This document shows positions 41,417 through 49,674 of a DNA stretch of 64,000 nucleotides, piece by piece (within the stretch, counting starts at the first letter, position 1; every line of letters starts with the position of its first letter). Source of the DNA: Spirosoma fluviale. GTDB taxonomy: Bacteria; Bacteroidota; Bacteroidia; Cytophagales; Spirosomataceae. The stretch spans positions 1,212,793 to 1,276,792 of the forward strand of contig NZ_OCNH01000002.1 of assembly GCF_900230225.1 (NCBI RefSeq). Reading direction: 5' to 3'. Both the position numbers and the translations under genes were made by a program. A model generated the notes under the pieces. The model did not search any database and was not told the DNA's origin. It saw only the letters and a list, made by a program, of their open reading frames with translations.

Positions 41417-43864
41417 GTGCGTATGACTCATCGCTTTATTTATTCAATTCTTTTTACCCTGTTTGGTGCCTGGTTAACCGTTACGGCCCAAACGGCTATT
41501 TTCAGTGCCAGCTCATCGGCCCTGCTAAGCAGTTCGCAACTGGCAGACTGCCCGGCTCCGTATGAAGAGAGGAATGGCCTGGTCGTCATTGAAGCCGAAA
41601 ACCTCAACCTGCCCTCAGGCTGGCAGAAAAAAACGACCGCCCCCCGCTACACCGGTAGCGGCTATATCGACTGGGGCAACGCCGAAAACTTTTCCCAACC
41701 CGGCATCGGCCTCATCGAAACCACCATCAAGATCAATATGGCTGGCAAGTATACCTTCCAGTGGCGTAACCAGGTGGGTAGAGGCACGGTGCTCACCGAT
41801 CATAACGACACCTGGCTGCGCTTCCCCGACGCCAGTAACTTCTACGGGGAACAAGGCACCCGCAAAGTGTACCCCTACGGCAGCGGTAAGACGCCCAACC
41901 CGAACGGGGCAGGGGCCGACGGCTGGTTCAAAGTGTACTTCAACGCGGGTATTCAGGACTGGGCCTGGAACAGCTTCGTCAGCGACAACGACCCGCACTC
42001 GGTGATCGTCGAGTTCAACACACCGGGCGTATACAAGCTACAGCTATCGGCCCGGTCGGCGAATCACCTGATCGATCGCATGGTGCTCTACCATTCGTCG
42101 GTAAGTGCCTCAACGGCTCAGTCGCTGTCGACGGGGGAAACGACCTGTTCGGGCACCACGCCGGTTGCCAACCGTCCGCCGGTGGTTGCCAGCCCGCTAG
42201 CCGATCAGACGGCTCAGGTGGGTACGGGTTTCAACTACACCTTTCCCGCAACTGCCTTCAGCGATCCGGACGGTGACGGCTTGAGCTACTCGGCGAGTTT
42301 GTCGGGTGGGGGGGCACTACCCTCATGGCTCCAGTTCAACGGGGGCAGCCGGACCTTCAGCGGTACCCCGCCCAGCGCCACCTCACTAGCCATCCGGGTA
42401 ACGGCCAGCGACGGTCGGGGTGGTCAGGTTTCGGACGAGCTGACGCTGACGGTCAATCCGGCGACGGACAACCCGCAGTCGGTGGTAAGTTTCAGTCTGA
42501 TGAACGCCGACACCGAGCAGGAGATTAAGGTGCTGACCCCTGGGGAGCAACTTAACCTGGCCACGTTGCCCACGCGCAACCTGAACATCCGGGCCAACAC
42601 GAATCCTGCCACGGTGGGCTCGGTGGTCTCCGTTTTGAGCGGGCCGCAAAACCAAACGCAGACCGAGACCGCAGCTCCCTATGCCCTGTTTGGGGACAAC
42701 GCTGGTAATTATAATGCCTGGACACCTGCTCTGGGTAGCTATTCCCTGACGGCTACTCCTTACTCACAAGCAGGCGGCACCGGCACGGCTGGTACGGCCC
42801 TGACGGTGAATTTTACCGTGATCGACCAGGCGAGTACCTCACAGCGGCTGACCCAATTATGGCTCATCAATGCTGATACGGACCAGCCCATTCAGGAGTT
42901 AACCGCCGGTACACAACTCAACCTCTCGACGCTGCCCACTCGTAATCTCAACATCCAGGCTATTACCGAGCCCGCCACGGTTGGTTCGGTCGCCTTCAGC
43001 CTGAGTGGTCAGCAGAGTTACCAAGTCGTCGAAGGGGTGGCCCCTTATGCCCTCTTTGGAGACAACGCTGGTAATTATAATGTCTGGACACCTGCTCTGG
43101 GTAGCTATTCCCTGACGGCTACTCCTTACTCGGCAGCAGGCGGCACCGGCACCGCTGGTACGGCCCTGACGGTGAACTTTACCGTGATCGACCAGGCGAG
43201 TACCTCACAACGGCTGACCCAATTATGGCTCATCAACGCCGATACCGATCAACCCATCCGGGAACTGACCGATGGGCAGGAGCTGGACCTCTCCAGTCTG
43301 CCCACCCGTAATCTGAACATTCAGGCCGTTACCGAGCCCGCCGTGGTTGGCTCGGTGGTCTTTGAGCTGAGCGGTCGGCAGACCCGTCGGCATGTGGAAA
43401 CGGTGGCACCTTATGCCTTGTTCACCGATAATCAGGGCAATTATGCCAACTGGACGCCTGAGCTGGGCTCTTACACGTTGGTGGCCACGCCCTACTCGGG
43501 AGCGGGTGGCACCGAAACGGCCGGTACGCCCAAGCGCGTCTCCTTCCTGGTGACCAATCCGGGGGCGGCCCGACTGGCCGCCGGGCGAGTGGAGGGTCCT
43601 GTGGAGACCCCCTGGCAGGTGCGCGTGCTGGGCAACCCGGTGCTGGGCAGCGAGGTGGTGGTTGAAGTTAGCGGAGCCCAGGGGAAGTCCCTACGCTATG
43701 AGCTTCTTGATGGAAGCGGGCGAGCAGTGCAGACTCAACAGATTGAGCAGCCGGGCTCACTGGAGCACCAGACGATGCGCATCGGCAGTCAGGGGGCTGG
43801 TTTACTTCTTCTGCGGGTGAGCACGCCGAGCCACAGCCAAACGGTGAAGATCCTGAAGCAGTAA
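41417..43864 (+). CDS. T9SS-secreted multidomain surface protein (carbohydrate-binding-like, cadherin-like, tandem repeats)
   Basis: The 815-residue protein has a signal peptide (ILFTLFGAWLTVTAQ). Residues about 45-230 form a jelly-roll like those of carbohydrate-binding modules (LVVIEAENLNLPSGWQ, KYTFQWRNQVGRGTV, GVYKLQLSARSANHLID). A dystroglycan-type cadherin-like domain follows at about 250-350 (PLADQTAQVGTGFNYTFP, LQFNGGSRTFSGTPP). Three 120-residue repeats come next (LINADTDQPIQELT, PTRNLNIQA, APYALFGDNAGNYN). A T9SS type A tail ends TVKILKQ. It is a likely surface lectin or adhesin. It is a partial paralogue of 38455-40941, sharing the repeats and tail with a different N-terminus. Confidence 0.88.
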   Translation: MRMTHRFIYSILFTLFGAWLTVTAQTAIFSASSSALLSSSQLADCPAPYEERNGLVVIEAENLNLPSGWQKKTTAPRYTGSGYIDWGNAENFSQPGIGLIETTIKINMAGKYTFQWRNQVGRGTVLTDHNDTWLRFPDASNFYGEQGTRKVYPYGSGKTPNPNGAGADGWFKVYFNAGIQDWAWNSFVSDNDPHSVIVEFNTPGVYKLQLSARSANHLIDRMVLYHSSVSASTAQSLSTGETTCSGTTPVANRPPVVASPLADQTAQVGTGFNYTFPATAFSDPDGDGLSYSASLSGGGALPSWLQFNGGSRTFSGTPPSATSLAIRVTASDGRGGQVSDELTLTVNPATDNPQSVVSFSLMNADTEQEIKVLTPGEQLNLATLPTRNLNIRANTNPATVGSVVSVLSGPQNQTQTETAAPYALFGDNAGNYNAWTPALGSYSLTATPYSQAGGTGTAGTALTVNFTVIDQASTSQRLTQLWLINADTDQPIQELTAGTQLNLSTLPTRNLNIQAITEPATVGSVAFSLSGQQSYQVVEGVAPYALFGDNAGNYNVWTPALGSYSLTATPYSAAGGTGTAGTALTVNFTVIDQASTSQRLTQLWLINADTDQPIRELTDGQELDLSSLPTRNLNIQAVTEPAVVGSVVFELSGRQTRRHVETVAPYALFTDNQGNYANWTPELGSYTLVATPYSGAGGTETAGTPKRVSFLVTNPGAARLAAGRVEGPVETPWQVRVLGNPVLGSEVVVEVSGAQGKSLRYELLDGSGRAVQTQQIEQPGSLEHQTMRIGSQGAGLLLLRVSTPSHSQTVKILKQ

Positions 43865-43890
43865 GCCATTGTTCTCCATACATTCAATGC

Positions 43891-43926
43891 CAAAGCGCCC
43901 ATCTGGAATACCAGGTGGGCGCTTTG
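43891..43926. terminator. Hairpin terminator after the 41417 gene
   Basis: CAAAGCGCCCATCTGG (43891-43906) pairs with CCAGGTGGGCGCTTTG (43911-43926) through 16 positions with one G-U pair and a four-base loop. It is the counterpart of the palindrome at 40963-41008, and the 27 bp between stop codon and hairpin are nearly identical in both. Confidence 0.75.
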
Positions 43927-43966
43927 ACTTAGGCGACTAACTAAGTCTGATAGATCGGAAAAACAC

Positions 43967-44036
43967 AGTCTTAACAAATGCTCCCACCTGAGACGATAGA
44001 GTGTTCATGTATTATCTCAGATAATCGGGCATTTTG
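43967..44036 (+). mobile_element. Dispersed MITE-like element, core only
   Basis: AGTCTTAACAAATGCTCCC, CTGAGACGATAGAG, TTCATGTATTATCTCAG and CGGGCATTTTGC match the core of the complete copies. Terminal repeats are not recognisable. It lies between the convergent ends of the 41417 gene and the TonB receptor, so it may serve as part of their 3' ends. Confidence 0.55.
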
Positions 44037-44048
44037 CGAGATGAGATT

Positions 44049-46352
44049 TTACCAAAAGTAGGTTAGGCTAAGCCGAGCAAAAAAAGGTGTTCCGGGAGTA
44101 AAATGAATCTCCTCGACCGGAGCCGCTTCCCCTTTTAGGCGGCTTTCGGTAGCAAACTGGGTTTCTTTCCAGCGGGTATTCAGTAGATTCTGCACCGACA
44201 GTCCTACTGTATAATTTCTCTTTGCACCTCCATGCCGGGCATAATTCACTTGCATATCGGTTACAAAGTACCCCTTGGCGACAATCGTATTGTCCTCATT
44301 CGCTGGTCGGTTGGCCATATACCGGTAGCGTAGCGAACCGCTCAACCCATAGGGTGTTTGTAATGATAGGCCGCCTGTTGAGGTAAACACAGGGGCTAGA
44401 GGAAGGCGGTTTTGACCCGCTTCGGCATCCAGAGAACGAGGGTTAGCGGTGTTCAAATCAATATCCGCATAGAGGGTTTTAGTGAGTTGATAGCGAACAG
44501 ACAGATCAATACCCGCTCGACGAGATCGGCCACTGGGCTCTACTACACCTTCGTCACCTACATAGACAAACTCTTGAGCTAGCCACAAATACCAGGCAGC
44601 CGCGTTGAAAAGTAGTTTAGGGAATGGTTTAATGATAATGCCTAAATCAGAGCCGTAGCCACCCGGCAAAATCTCACCGGTACGCCGGAGCGGCCCGTTT
44701 TGGGCCGTAACAACACGGGCATCATTGGAATGGAATCCTTTGCCGGTATTCAGATAAAGCTGGAATTGAGGATTAAACGTGTAATAGAAATTCAGTTTGG
44801 GCGAGACAACCGCTTGCGTCGCGCGCTTTATCGTACCGGCCGGGGTCGCGCTCGACACGGCTAACAAATCTTCGTACTGGCTACGAAAATAATCAACTCG
44901 TACTCCCGCATTCACCGTAAACCGACTAGAAATCTGAACCAATTCATCCGCGTAAAGAGCCGCATTGATTTCGTTGACGTTCCCCAGTTGAATCTGATTC
45001 AAGATTTCAACCCGATTTCTGGTGTGTGACAGTTCGGTACCATGCGTGATATCCTGCCGGTATTGGGCACCCAAGGTCGTGGTCCAACTGGTTTGTCCTA
45101 GATTAGCCTGAGTAGCGTAACTACCATTGTAACCAAACAGATTCCGATGCTCTTTTTGCCGAATCTGATCACCATTGATGCTGTCTTTTAAGAAAAAAGT
45201 GAAATTGGAATACAGTTCAAAATTGTAGTTGGCGTAAAAGAACTGATTCTTAATGATATGGTTTCGTGGAGTCACCGTTACCAGTTGCGCGTTAAAATTA
45301 GTCCGGCTGGTTTCTCCGCCTTCGGTGGGGTCGATAGAGCCGAACCAATCCGTTACCCCCGATTCAATGGCACGGTCAGGAATCTGGCCGGAGTGATTCC
45401 ACTTACTCCAGAAAGTAGAGCCTGTTAGCGTTAGGTTCGTATGGTCGGAAACATGGCCGTGATATTTGCCGACAACGTTTAATCGCTTAAAATGCTGGGG
45501 ATTATCGAAATAGGAATTCGAGTAAGAATATTCAGATGCCAGATAAGCCGATTGGTTTTTGGCCCGTCCTTTTTGCCCTAATAAATCCAGTCCGGCTACC
45601 GCCCGATACGTATTAAATTGACCTATTTCCAGTTTGGCAAAAGAACGATCCAACCCCGTACGCGTTCGAAAATCTACCCAACCCGCTGTGGCTAGATTAC
45701 CTTTGTCCGTAGTGTAAGGGCCTTTTTTAAAGTCCACTCCTTCGACTAGCTCAGGAATTACAAAGTGTAGATCGGCATATCCCTGTCCGTGGGCATGCGA
45801 GACCATGTTAACGGGCATACCATCCACGGTCAGGCGAATGTCTGTACCATGGTCCAGGTCGAACCCCCGCAGGAAAATCTGCTCCGCTTTTCCCCCTCCA
45901 GCATGCTGCCCAATAAACAACCCCGGAACCAACCTCAGGATTTCCTGTGAATTGACAATAGGTCGTAACTTAATATCTAAACTACTGATCAACTGCTGAT
46001 CATGGGGCCGCTGAGAGGATACGACCACTTCGCTCAAGTCAACTGATGACGTGGCTAATAGCGTTTTAACCGTGGTAATCTGGTCGTCAATGATCGAAGC
46101 GTTAATAACCTGGCTTTTATAGCCTACATGGGATAGCTCGACCTTATAAGGTGACGCTACCAGCCCATCAAAGCGATACTGGCCCAATTCGTTGGTTAAC
46201 ATGGCCTTACCCGATCCCGTTAGTTGGACGGTGACACCCCGAAGAGGTAAGTTAGTAGACTGGTCATAGACGGTGCCGACTAACGTACCTAAATGGGCAT
46301 ATGCAGAGACGCTGATTAGCAGCGAAACTATACAGTAAATGAGTTTTTGCAT
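44049..46352 (-). CDS. TonB-dependent receptor
   Basis: I take the start at 46352 (MQKLIYCIVSLLISVSAYAH), a cleaner signal peptide than the ATG six codons upstream. The 767-residue protein has a carboxypeptidase-like N-terminal domain (GTLVGTVYDQSTNLPLRGVT) and a plug with VPGLFIGQHAGGGKAEQIFL, GFDLDHGTDIRLTVDGMPVN and a His-rich MVSHAHGQGYADLHF. The barrel ends in ARLSLTYFW. The GGGKAEQIF / DHGTD type is often found beside DUF4198 or metal-handling genes, and a broken DUF4198 gene lies directly upstream at 46393. Metal or metallophore uptake is a guess. Confidence 0.93.
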   Translation of the reverse strand: MQKLIYCIVSLLISVSAYAHLGTLVGTVYDQSTNLPLRGVTVQLTGSGKAMLTNELGQYRFDGLVASPYKVELSHVGYKSQVINASIIDDQITTVKTLLATSSVDLSEVVVSSQRPHDQQLISSLDIKLRPIVNSQEILRLVPGLFIGQHAGGGKAEQIFLRGFDLDHGTDIRLTVDGMPVNMVSHAHGQGYADLHFVIPELVEGVDFKKGPYTTDKGNLATAGWVDFRTRTGLDRSFAKLEIGQFNTYRAVAGLDLLGQKGRAKNQSAYLASEYSYSNSYFDNPQHFKRLNVVGKYHGHVSDHTNLTLTGSTFWSKWNHSGQIPDRAIESGVTDWFGSIDPTEGGETSRTNFNAQLVTVTPRNHIIKNQFFYANYNFELYSNFTFFLKDSINGDQIRQKEHRNLFGYNGSYATQANLGQTSWTTTLGAQYRQDITHGTELSHTRNRVEILNQIQLGNVNEINAALYADELVQISSRFTVNAGVRVDYFRSQYEDLLAVSSATPAGTIKRATQAVVSPKLNFYYTFNPQFQLYLNTGKGFHSNDARVVTAQNGPLRRTGEILPGGYGSDLGIIIKPFPKLLFNAAAWYLWLAQEFVYVGDEGVVEPSGRSRRAGIDLSVRYQLTKTLYADIDLNTANPRSLDAEAGQNRLPLAPVFTSTGGLSLQTPYGLSGSLRYRYMANRPANEDNTIVAKGYFVTDMQVNYARHGGAKRNYTVGLSVQNLLNTRWKETQFATESRLKGEAAPVEEIHFTPGTPFFARLSLTYFW

Positions 46353-46392
46353 GGAATTGACGAGCTTCATTCGATTATCGACAGGCCAAACG

Positions 46393-46606
46393 TTAGACTA
46401 CCCCAGTAGCGTTGCCAGTCAGCCTCTTTAGTGTTGGCACCTTAATAATAGGATCTAACCCATCTTCTTGCAGGTATAGCAGGAAACTATCAACTCGCAT
46501 GGACAGGTATTTATTTGTATTGGCAAACGCCACTAAATGAGTACCGGGCCTGGTTACTTTGAGGGTACCAACCAATGAAAGCAAGAAGCAGGTAGATTCG
46601 TTTCAT
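46393..46606 (-). pseudogene. DUF4198 domain protein gene with internal deletion
   Basis: An ATG at 46606 begins MKRIYLLLAFIG, a signal peptide. One frame over, the sequence jumps to GTLKVTRPGTHLVAFANTNK then FLLYLQEDGLDPII, the typical late part of DUF4198 proteins (a Gly-Thr-x-x-x-A strand followed by the F-x-x-Y-L-x-E-D-G-L helix), and stops at 46393. Complete proteins are about 220-270 residues, so most of the domain is missing and the junction is out of frame. It precedes the TonB receptor by 40 bp on the same strand, so the two were probably an operon. Confidence 0.65.
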
Positions 46607-47145
46607 TTCTCAAAGGTAGAGCTTGTTGCAAAAAACACGCGGTCTAATTGACTCGCTTACTGGCTAAAATGAATATGTCCTTTCCACTGTGTTTGTTGTC
46701 GAAAATGGCGTATTTGTGACTAACGTACCAACTAATGTGGTGAAAGCCCCTTTGTTTCTATCACATTAGTTGATCTCAGTAACTCCTCCCCAACATGAGA
46801 AGATCAGTTACAAATGACTCAGCTCCTAAATAGGGATTTTTTTGAAACACTGCTTCTCTCAATTGCTTAGATGCCTTTAGATTCTGATGCACAGAAGTTC
46901 TGCATCAATAGCGATAGTAAAAAGGGAGCTTTAATGTCTTACTACACAACCATTCAACGGCTTACTCATTAGGCTGTTCTGAATCTTTGTATAGTTGTAA
47001 TTAATTAACCTAGTTAATCGTAAGATTTAGTCGTATTATTCTCTTCAAGTTAACTAGTCGACTCACCGCTAGTGGTTTTAACGGAAATGGATTAAACGCA
47101 GAACTTGAGAAGCAGGCGATTCCAGGTACCCCATAAGGCTCTTTT
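46607..47145. other. Intergenic region with an inverted repeat
   Basis: About 540 bp between divergent genes without a supported reading frame. The only structured element seen is the 10-bp inverted repeat at 46730-46771. Confidence 0.5.
46730..46771. repeat. 10-bp inverted repeat in the divergent spacer
   Basis: AACTAATGTG (46730-46739) and CACATTAGTT (46762-46771) are exact reverse complements with a 22-bp spacer. The spacing is wide for one operator but could hold a pair of half-sites. The same 10-mer occurs once at 891-900, probably by chance. Confidence 0.35.
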
Positions 47146-48366
47146 ATGACTACTCTCTTCAAACTTGCCTCCCTAATCAAGTCGTTGAGTCGATTGAAAC
47201 ATCCTTTTCCAATAGTTGCCATGGGGTACATCCTGATTGGGTTTGGCCTTGCCTTAACCGCCTGTACGCCCAAGTCCACCCTCCTCGTTAAACCGGTGGC
47301 TACGCCCCCCGCAGCGGTGACAGCGACAACACCCCCCACGGTGATCGTTACGGCTCCGCTTTTGTACGTTGCCGGTTTTGACAGTAAGCTATACGCGCTG
47401 GATACTACAACGGGTACCCAGCGTTGGGTATTTCGGGCCGATACGTCCTTCGAGTCAAGTCCGGTAGTCGCCTATGGAATGATCTATGTTGGTTCTAATG
47501 ACAGCAAACTCTACGCTATCGATGCGACAACGGGACAACAACGGTGGGCGTTTAAAACGGGCGACTTCGTCCACTCCAGCCCGGTAATTGCCGATGGGAT
47601 CGTTTATGTAGGCAGTCAGGACGGTAAACTCTATGCCATCGACGCAACAATTGGCAGCCTGCTCTGGGTGTTTACGGTTGGCTTTGGACTTTATTCGAGT
47701 CCGGCGGTAGCTAACGGACTGGTCTATATCGGCGGACAGGATAATCAGGTTTACGCGATCGACGCTGGTAATGGCCTGTTACGCTGGAAATTTACGGCCG
47801 ATGGTTATTTTTTGTCCAGCCCGGTGGTGTCAAACGGACTCGTGTACATTGGCTGCAGCAACAGTAAGCTCTATGCCATCGACGCAGCCACGGGCCGTCA
47901 ACGTTGGTTATTTCTGGCGGCTGCGGGTATCGATGCCAGTCCGGTAGTGGCCAATGGGCTGGTCTTTGTAGGCAGTTATGATTATAACCTGTATGCGCTT
48001 AATGCAGCATCGGGTCAGTTGACATGGAAGTTTCCTACCCAGGGCATACTTTATGGCAGTCCGGTGGTAGCCGATAACGTGGTGTATGTCGGTAGCCGCG
48101 ATCATAAGCTTTATGCGATTGACGCCCTTACGGGTAAACAACGCTGGTCATTTGCCACCAACTTCGATATTTATTCCACGCCGGTCGTGGCAAACGGGAC
48201 CGTGTACATTGGCAGTAACGACTTTAATCTATATGCCGTGGATGCCGCTCTGGGCCGTCAGCGGTGGGTGTTTAGAACCGGAGATGTGGTGGTGTCCAGT
48301 CCCGTTTTTGCGCAGAAAAATGCCGTCAAAGGGGCTTATCCAACCGTTAGCGGAGCGGGTAAATGA
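47146..48366 (+). CDS. PQQ-type beta-propeller repeat lipoprotein
   Basis: The 406-residue protein is built from about eight 40-residue blades, each with the pattern S-P-V-V-A-N-G-x-V-Y-I-G-S followed by KLYAIDATTGQQRWAF. This is the PQQ/BamB-like propeller repeat. A lipoprotein signal lies at about 26-45 (MGYILIGFGLALTACTPKS). The ATG at 47221 would therefore give a standard lipoprotein, while the ATG at 47146 adds 25 residues. No quinone ligands can be assigned, so a scaffold role like BamB is as likely as an enzyme. It precedes the DUF4249/TonB receptor pair on the same strand by 68 bp and may be co-transcribed. Confidence 0.88.
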   Translation: MTTLFKLASLIKSLSRLKHPFPIVAMGYILIGFGLALTACTPKSTLLVKPVATPPAAVTATTPPTVIVTAPLLYVAGFDSKLYALDTTTGTQRWVFRADTSFESSPVVAYGMIYVGSNDSKLYAIDATTGQQRWAFKTGDFVHSSPVIADGIVYVGSQDGKLYAIDATIGSLLWVFTVGFGLYSSPAVANGLVYIGGQDNQVYAIDAGNGLLRWKFTADGYFLSSPVVSNGLVYIGCSNSKLYAIDAATGRQRWLFLAAAGIDASPVVANGLVFVGSYDYNLYALNAASGQLTWKFPTQGILYGSPVVADNVVYVGSRDHKLYAIDALTGKQRWSFATNFDIYSTPVVANGTVYIGSNDFNLYAVDAALGRQRWVFRTGDVVVSSPVFAQKNAVKGAYPTVSGAGK

Positions 48367-48434
48367 CGCCTTGAGTCGGGTAGCAGAATGCTCTTTAGTC
48401 CAGTAAGGTAGATCGTATTTCACTCAACGCAGGT

Positions 48435-49634
48435 ATGCTTTTTTTCTCACGGTTCAGTCGGTGGATCAGTTTAAGTTGGGTACTGCTCAGTCTACACGGG
48501 TGCATCAATGCGTATGATCCGGACCTGGCGCTCAATGCCAATCTGGTGGTGGTCAGCGGCATTATCACCGACCTTGATGAAGCGCAAACCATTCGTCTGA
48601 GCCGGTCCCGTTCCAACGCCGACAGCAGCAACGTAAGTATCCCAATTCAGCGGGCCAACGTTACCGTAACCGCAAACGGCACAACGCCCATAACCCTGAT
48701 TGAAGTATTGCCCGGTACCTATCGGCTTCCGGCTGATTTTCGGGGAAAGGTAGGGAATACCTATCAACTCCGTTTTCAAACGACCCAAGGGGCTGTTTAT
48801 GAATCATCGGTAGAAACCATGGTATCCGTTCCACCCATTCTGCGCGTTTACGATCAGTTCAATCCGCAGGGACCCCGAAAAACGGCCGATGGCCTGCCAG
48901 TACCCGCCAACGATATTTACCTCGACCTGCAGGATCCCGCCAATGACCGTAACTTTTACCTCTGGCGGTGGCGGCTCTATGAGCTACAGACCTGGTGCGC
49001 TACCTGTCAGCAGGGGCGCTACGTGGTGCGCGATATTGGCCCGGTGGGAGCGGGGCCAATTGATATTATCGGCTGCATTCGGGATACAACCCTGGGAACA
49101 ACCAACCGCTTCGATTATCCCTGCCGGGGTTTGTGCTGGGACATTTTTTATAACATCGACATCGACGCTTTTTCGGACGTGTACACCAACGGGCAACCAC
49201 AGGCGGGTCATAAGGTGGCTAGTATTCCCATCTACCAGCGCGACCCGGCATTGATTGTTGTTGAGCAGCTTTCCATCTCACCCAATGCGTACCGCTACTA
49301 TCGGCTGTTTGCCGAGCAGGTTCAGAACACCGGAACGCTGGCCGATTCGCCCCCGGCACCCATTTCGGGAAATATCCGGAACGTCAATAATTCGTCAGAA
49401 AATGTAGTGGGTTATTTTTCGGCATCTTCGGTGGCCGTCGGTCGACACAAGATCAAACGGCAGGACGTCAACACGGGCTTGTTTCAGGGTCTTTTTTACG
49501 CCATCAACGGCCGAGCCCCCCGGCTGGAAACATCGCAGCCGGGTAGTAGTCCATTTGGCAGCAGTGCTTCCTCGGCCCTTTGTATTTCCAGTGACAGCCG
49601 CACGAGCCAGTTACCACCCGGCTGGAATGAATAA
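48435..49634 (+). CDS. DUF4249 domain lipoprotein with cysteine-rich insert
   Basis: The 399-residue protein has a lipoprotein signal (WVLLSLHGCINAYDPDL) and the DUF4249 pattern (LVVVSGIITDLDEAQTIRLS, NVTVTANGTTPITLIEV, GKVGNTYQLRFQTTQGAVYE). Compared with the gene at 30253 it has an 80-residue longer centre with five cysteines (WCATCQQGRY, IIGCIRD, YPCRGLCWDIFYN), probably disulphide-bonded. It lies 40 bp upstream of the TonB receptor at 49675, the reverse of the gene order at 30253-33632. Confidence 0.9.
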   Translation: MLFFSRFSRWISLSWVLLSLHGCINAYDPDLALNANLVVVSGIITDLDEAQTIRLSRSRSNADSSNVSIPIQRANVTVTANGTTPITLIEVLPGTYRLPADFRGKVGNTYQLRFQTTQGAVYESSVETMVSVPPILRVYDQFNPQGPRKTADGLPVPANDIYLDLQDPANDRNFYLWRWRLYELQTWCATCQQGRYVVRDIGPVGAGPIDIIGCIRDTTLGTTNRFDYPCRGLCWDIFYNIDIDAFSDVYTNGQPQAGHKVASIPIYQRDPALIVVEQLSISPNAYRYYRLFAEQVQNTGTLADSPPAPISGNIRNVNNSSENVVGYFSASSVAVGRHKIKRQDVNTGLFQGLFYAINGRAPRLETSQPGSSPFGSSASSALCISSDSRTSQLPPGWNE

Positions 49635-49674
49635 ACATTGTCCACATTCAGTGCCTGAAGGCCGCCTGTTTATA

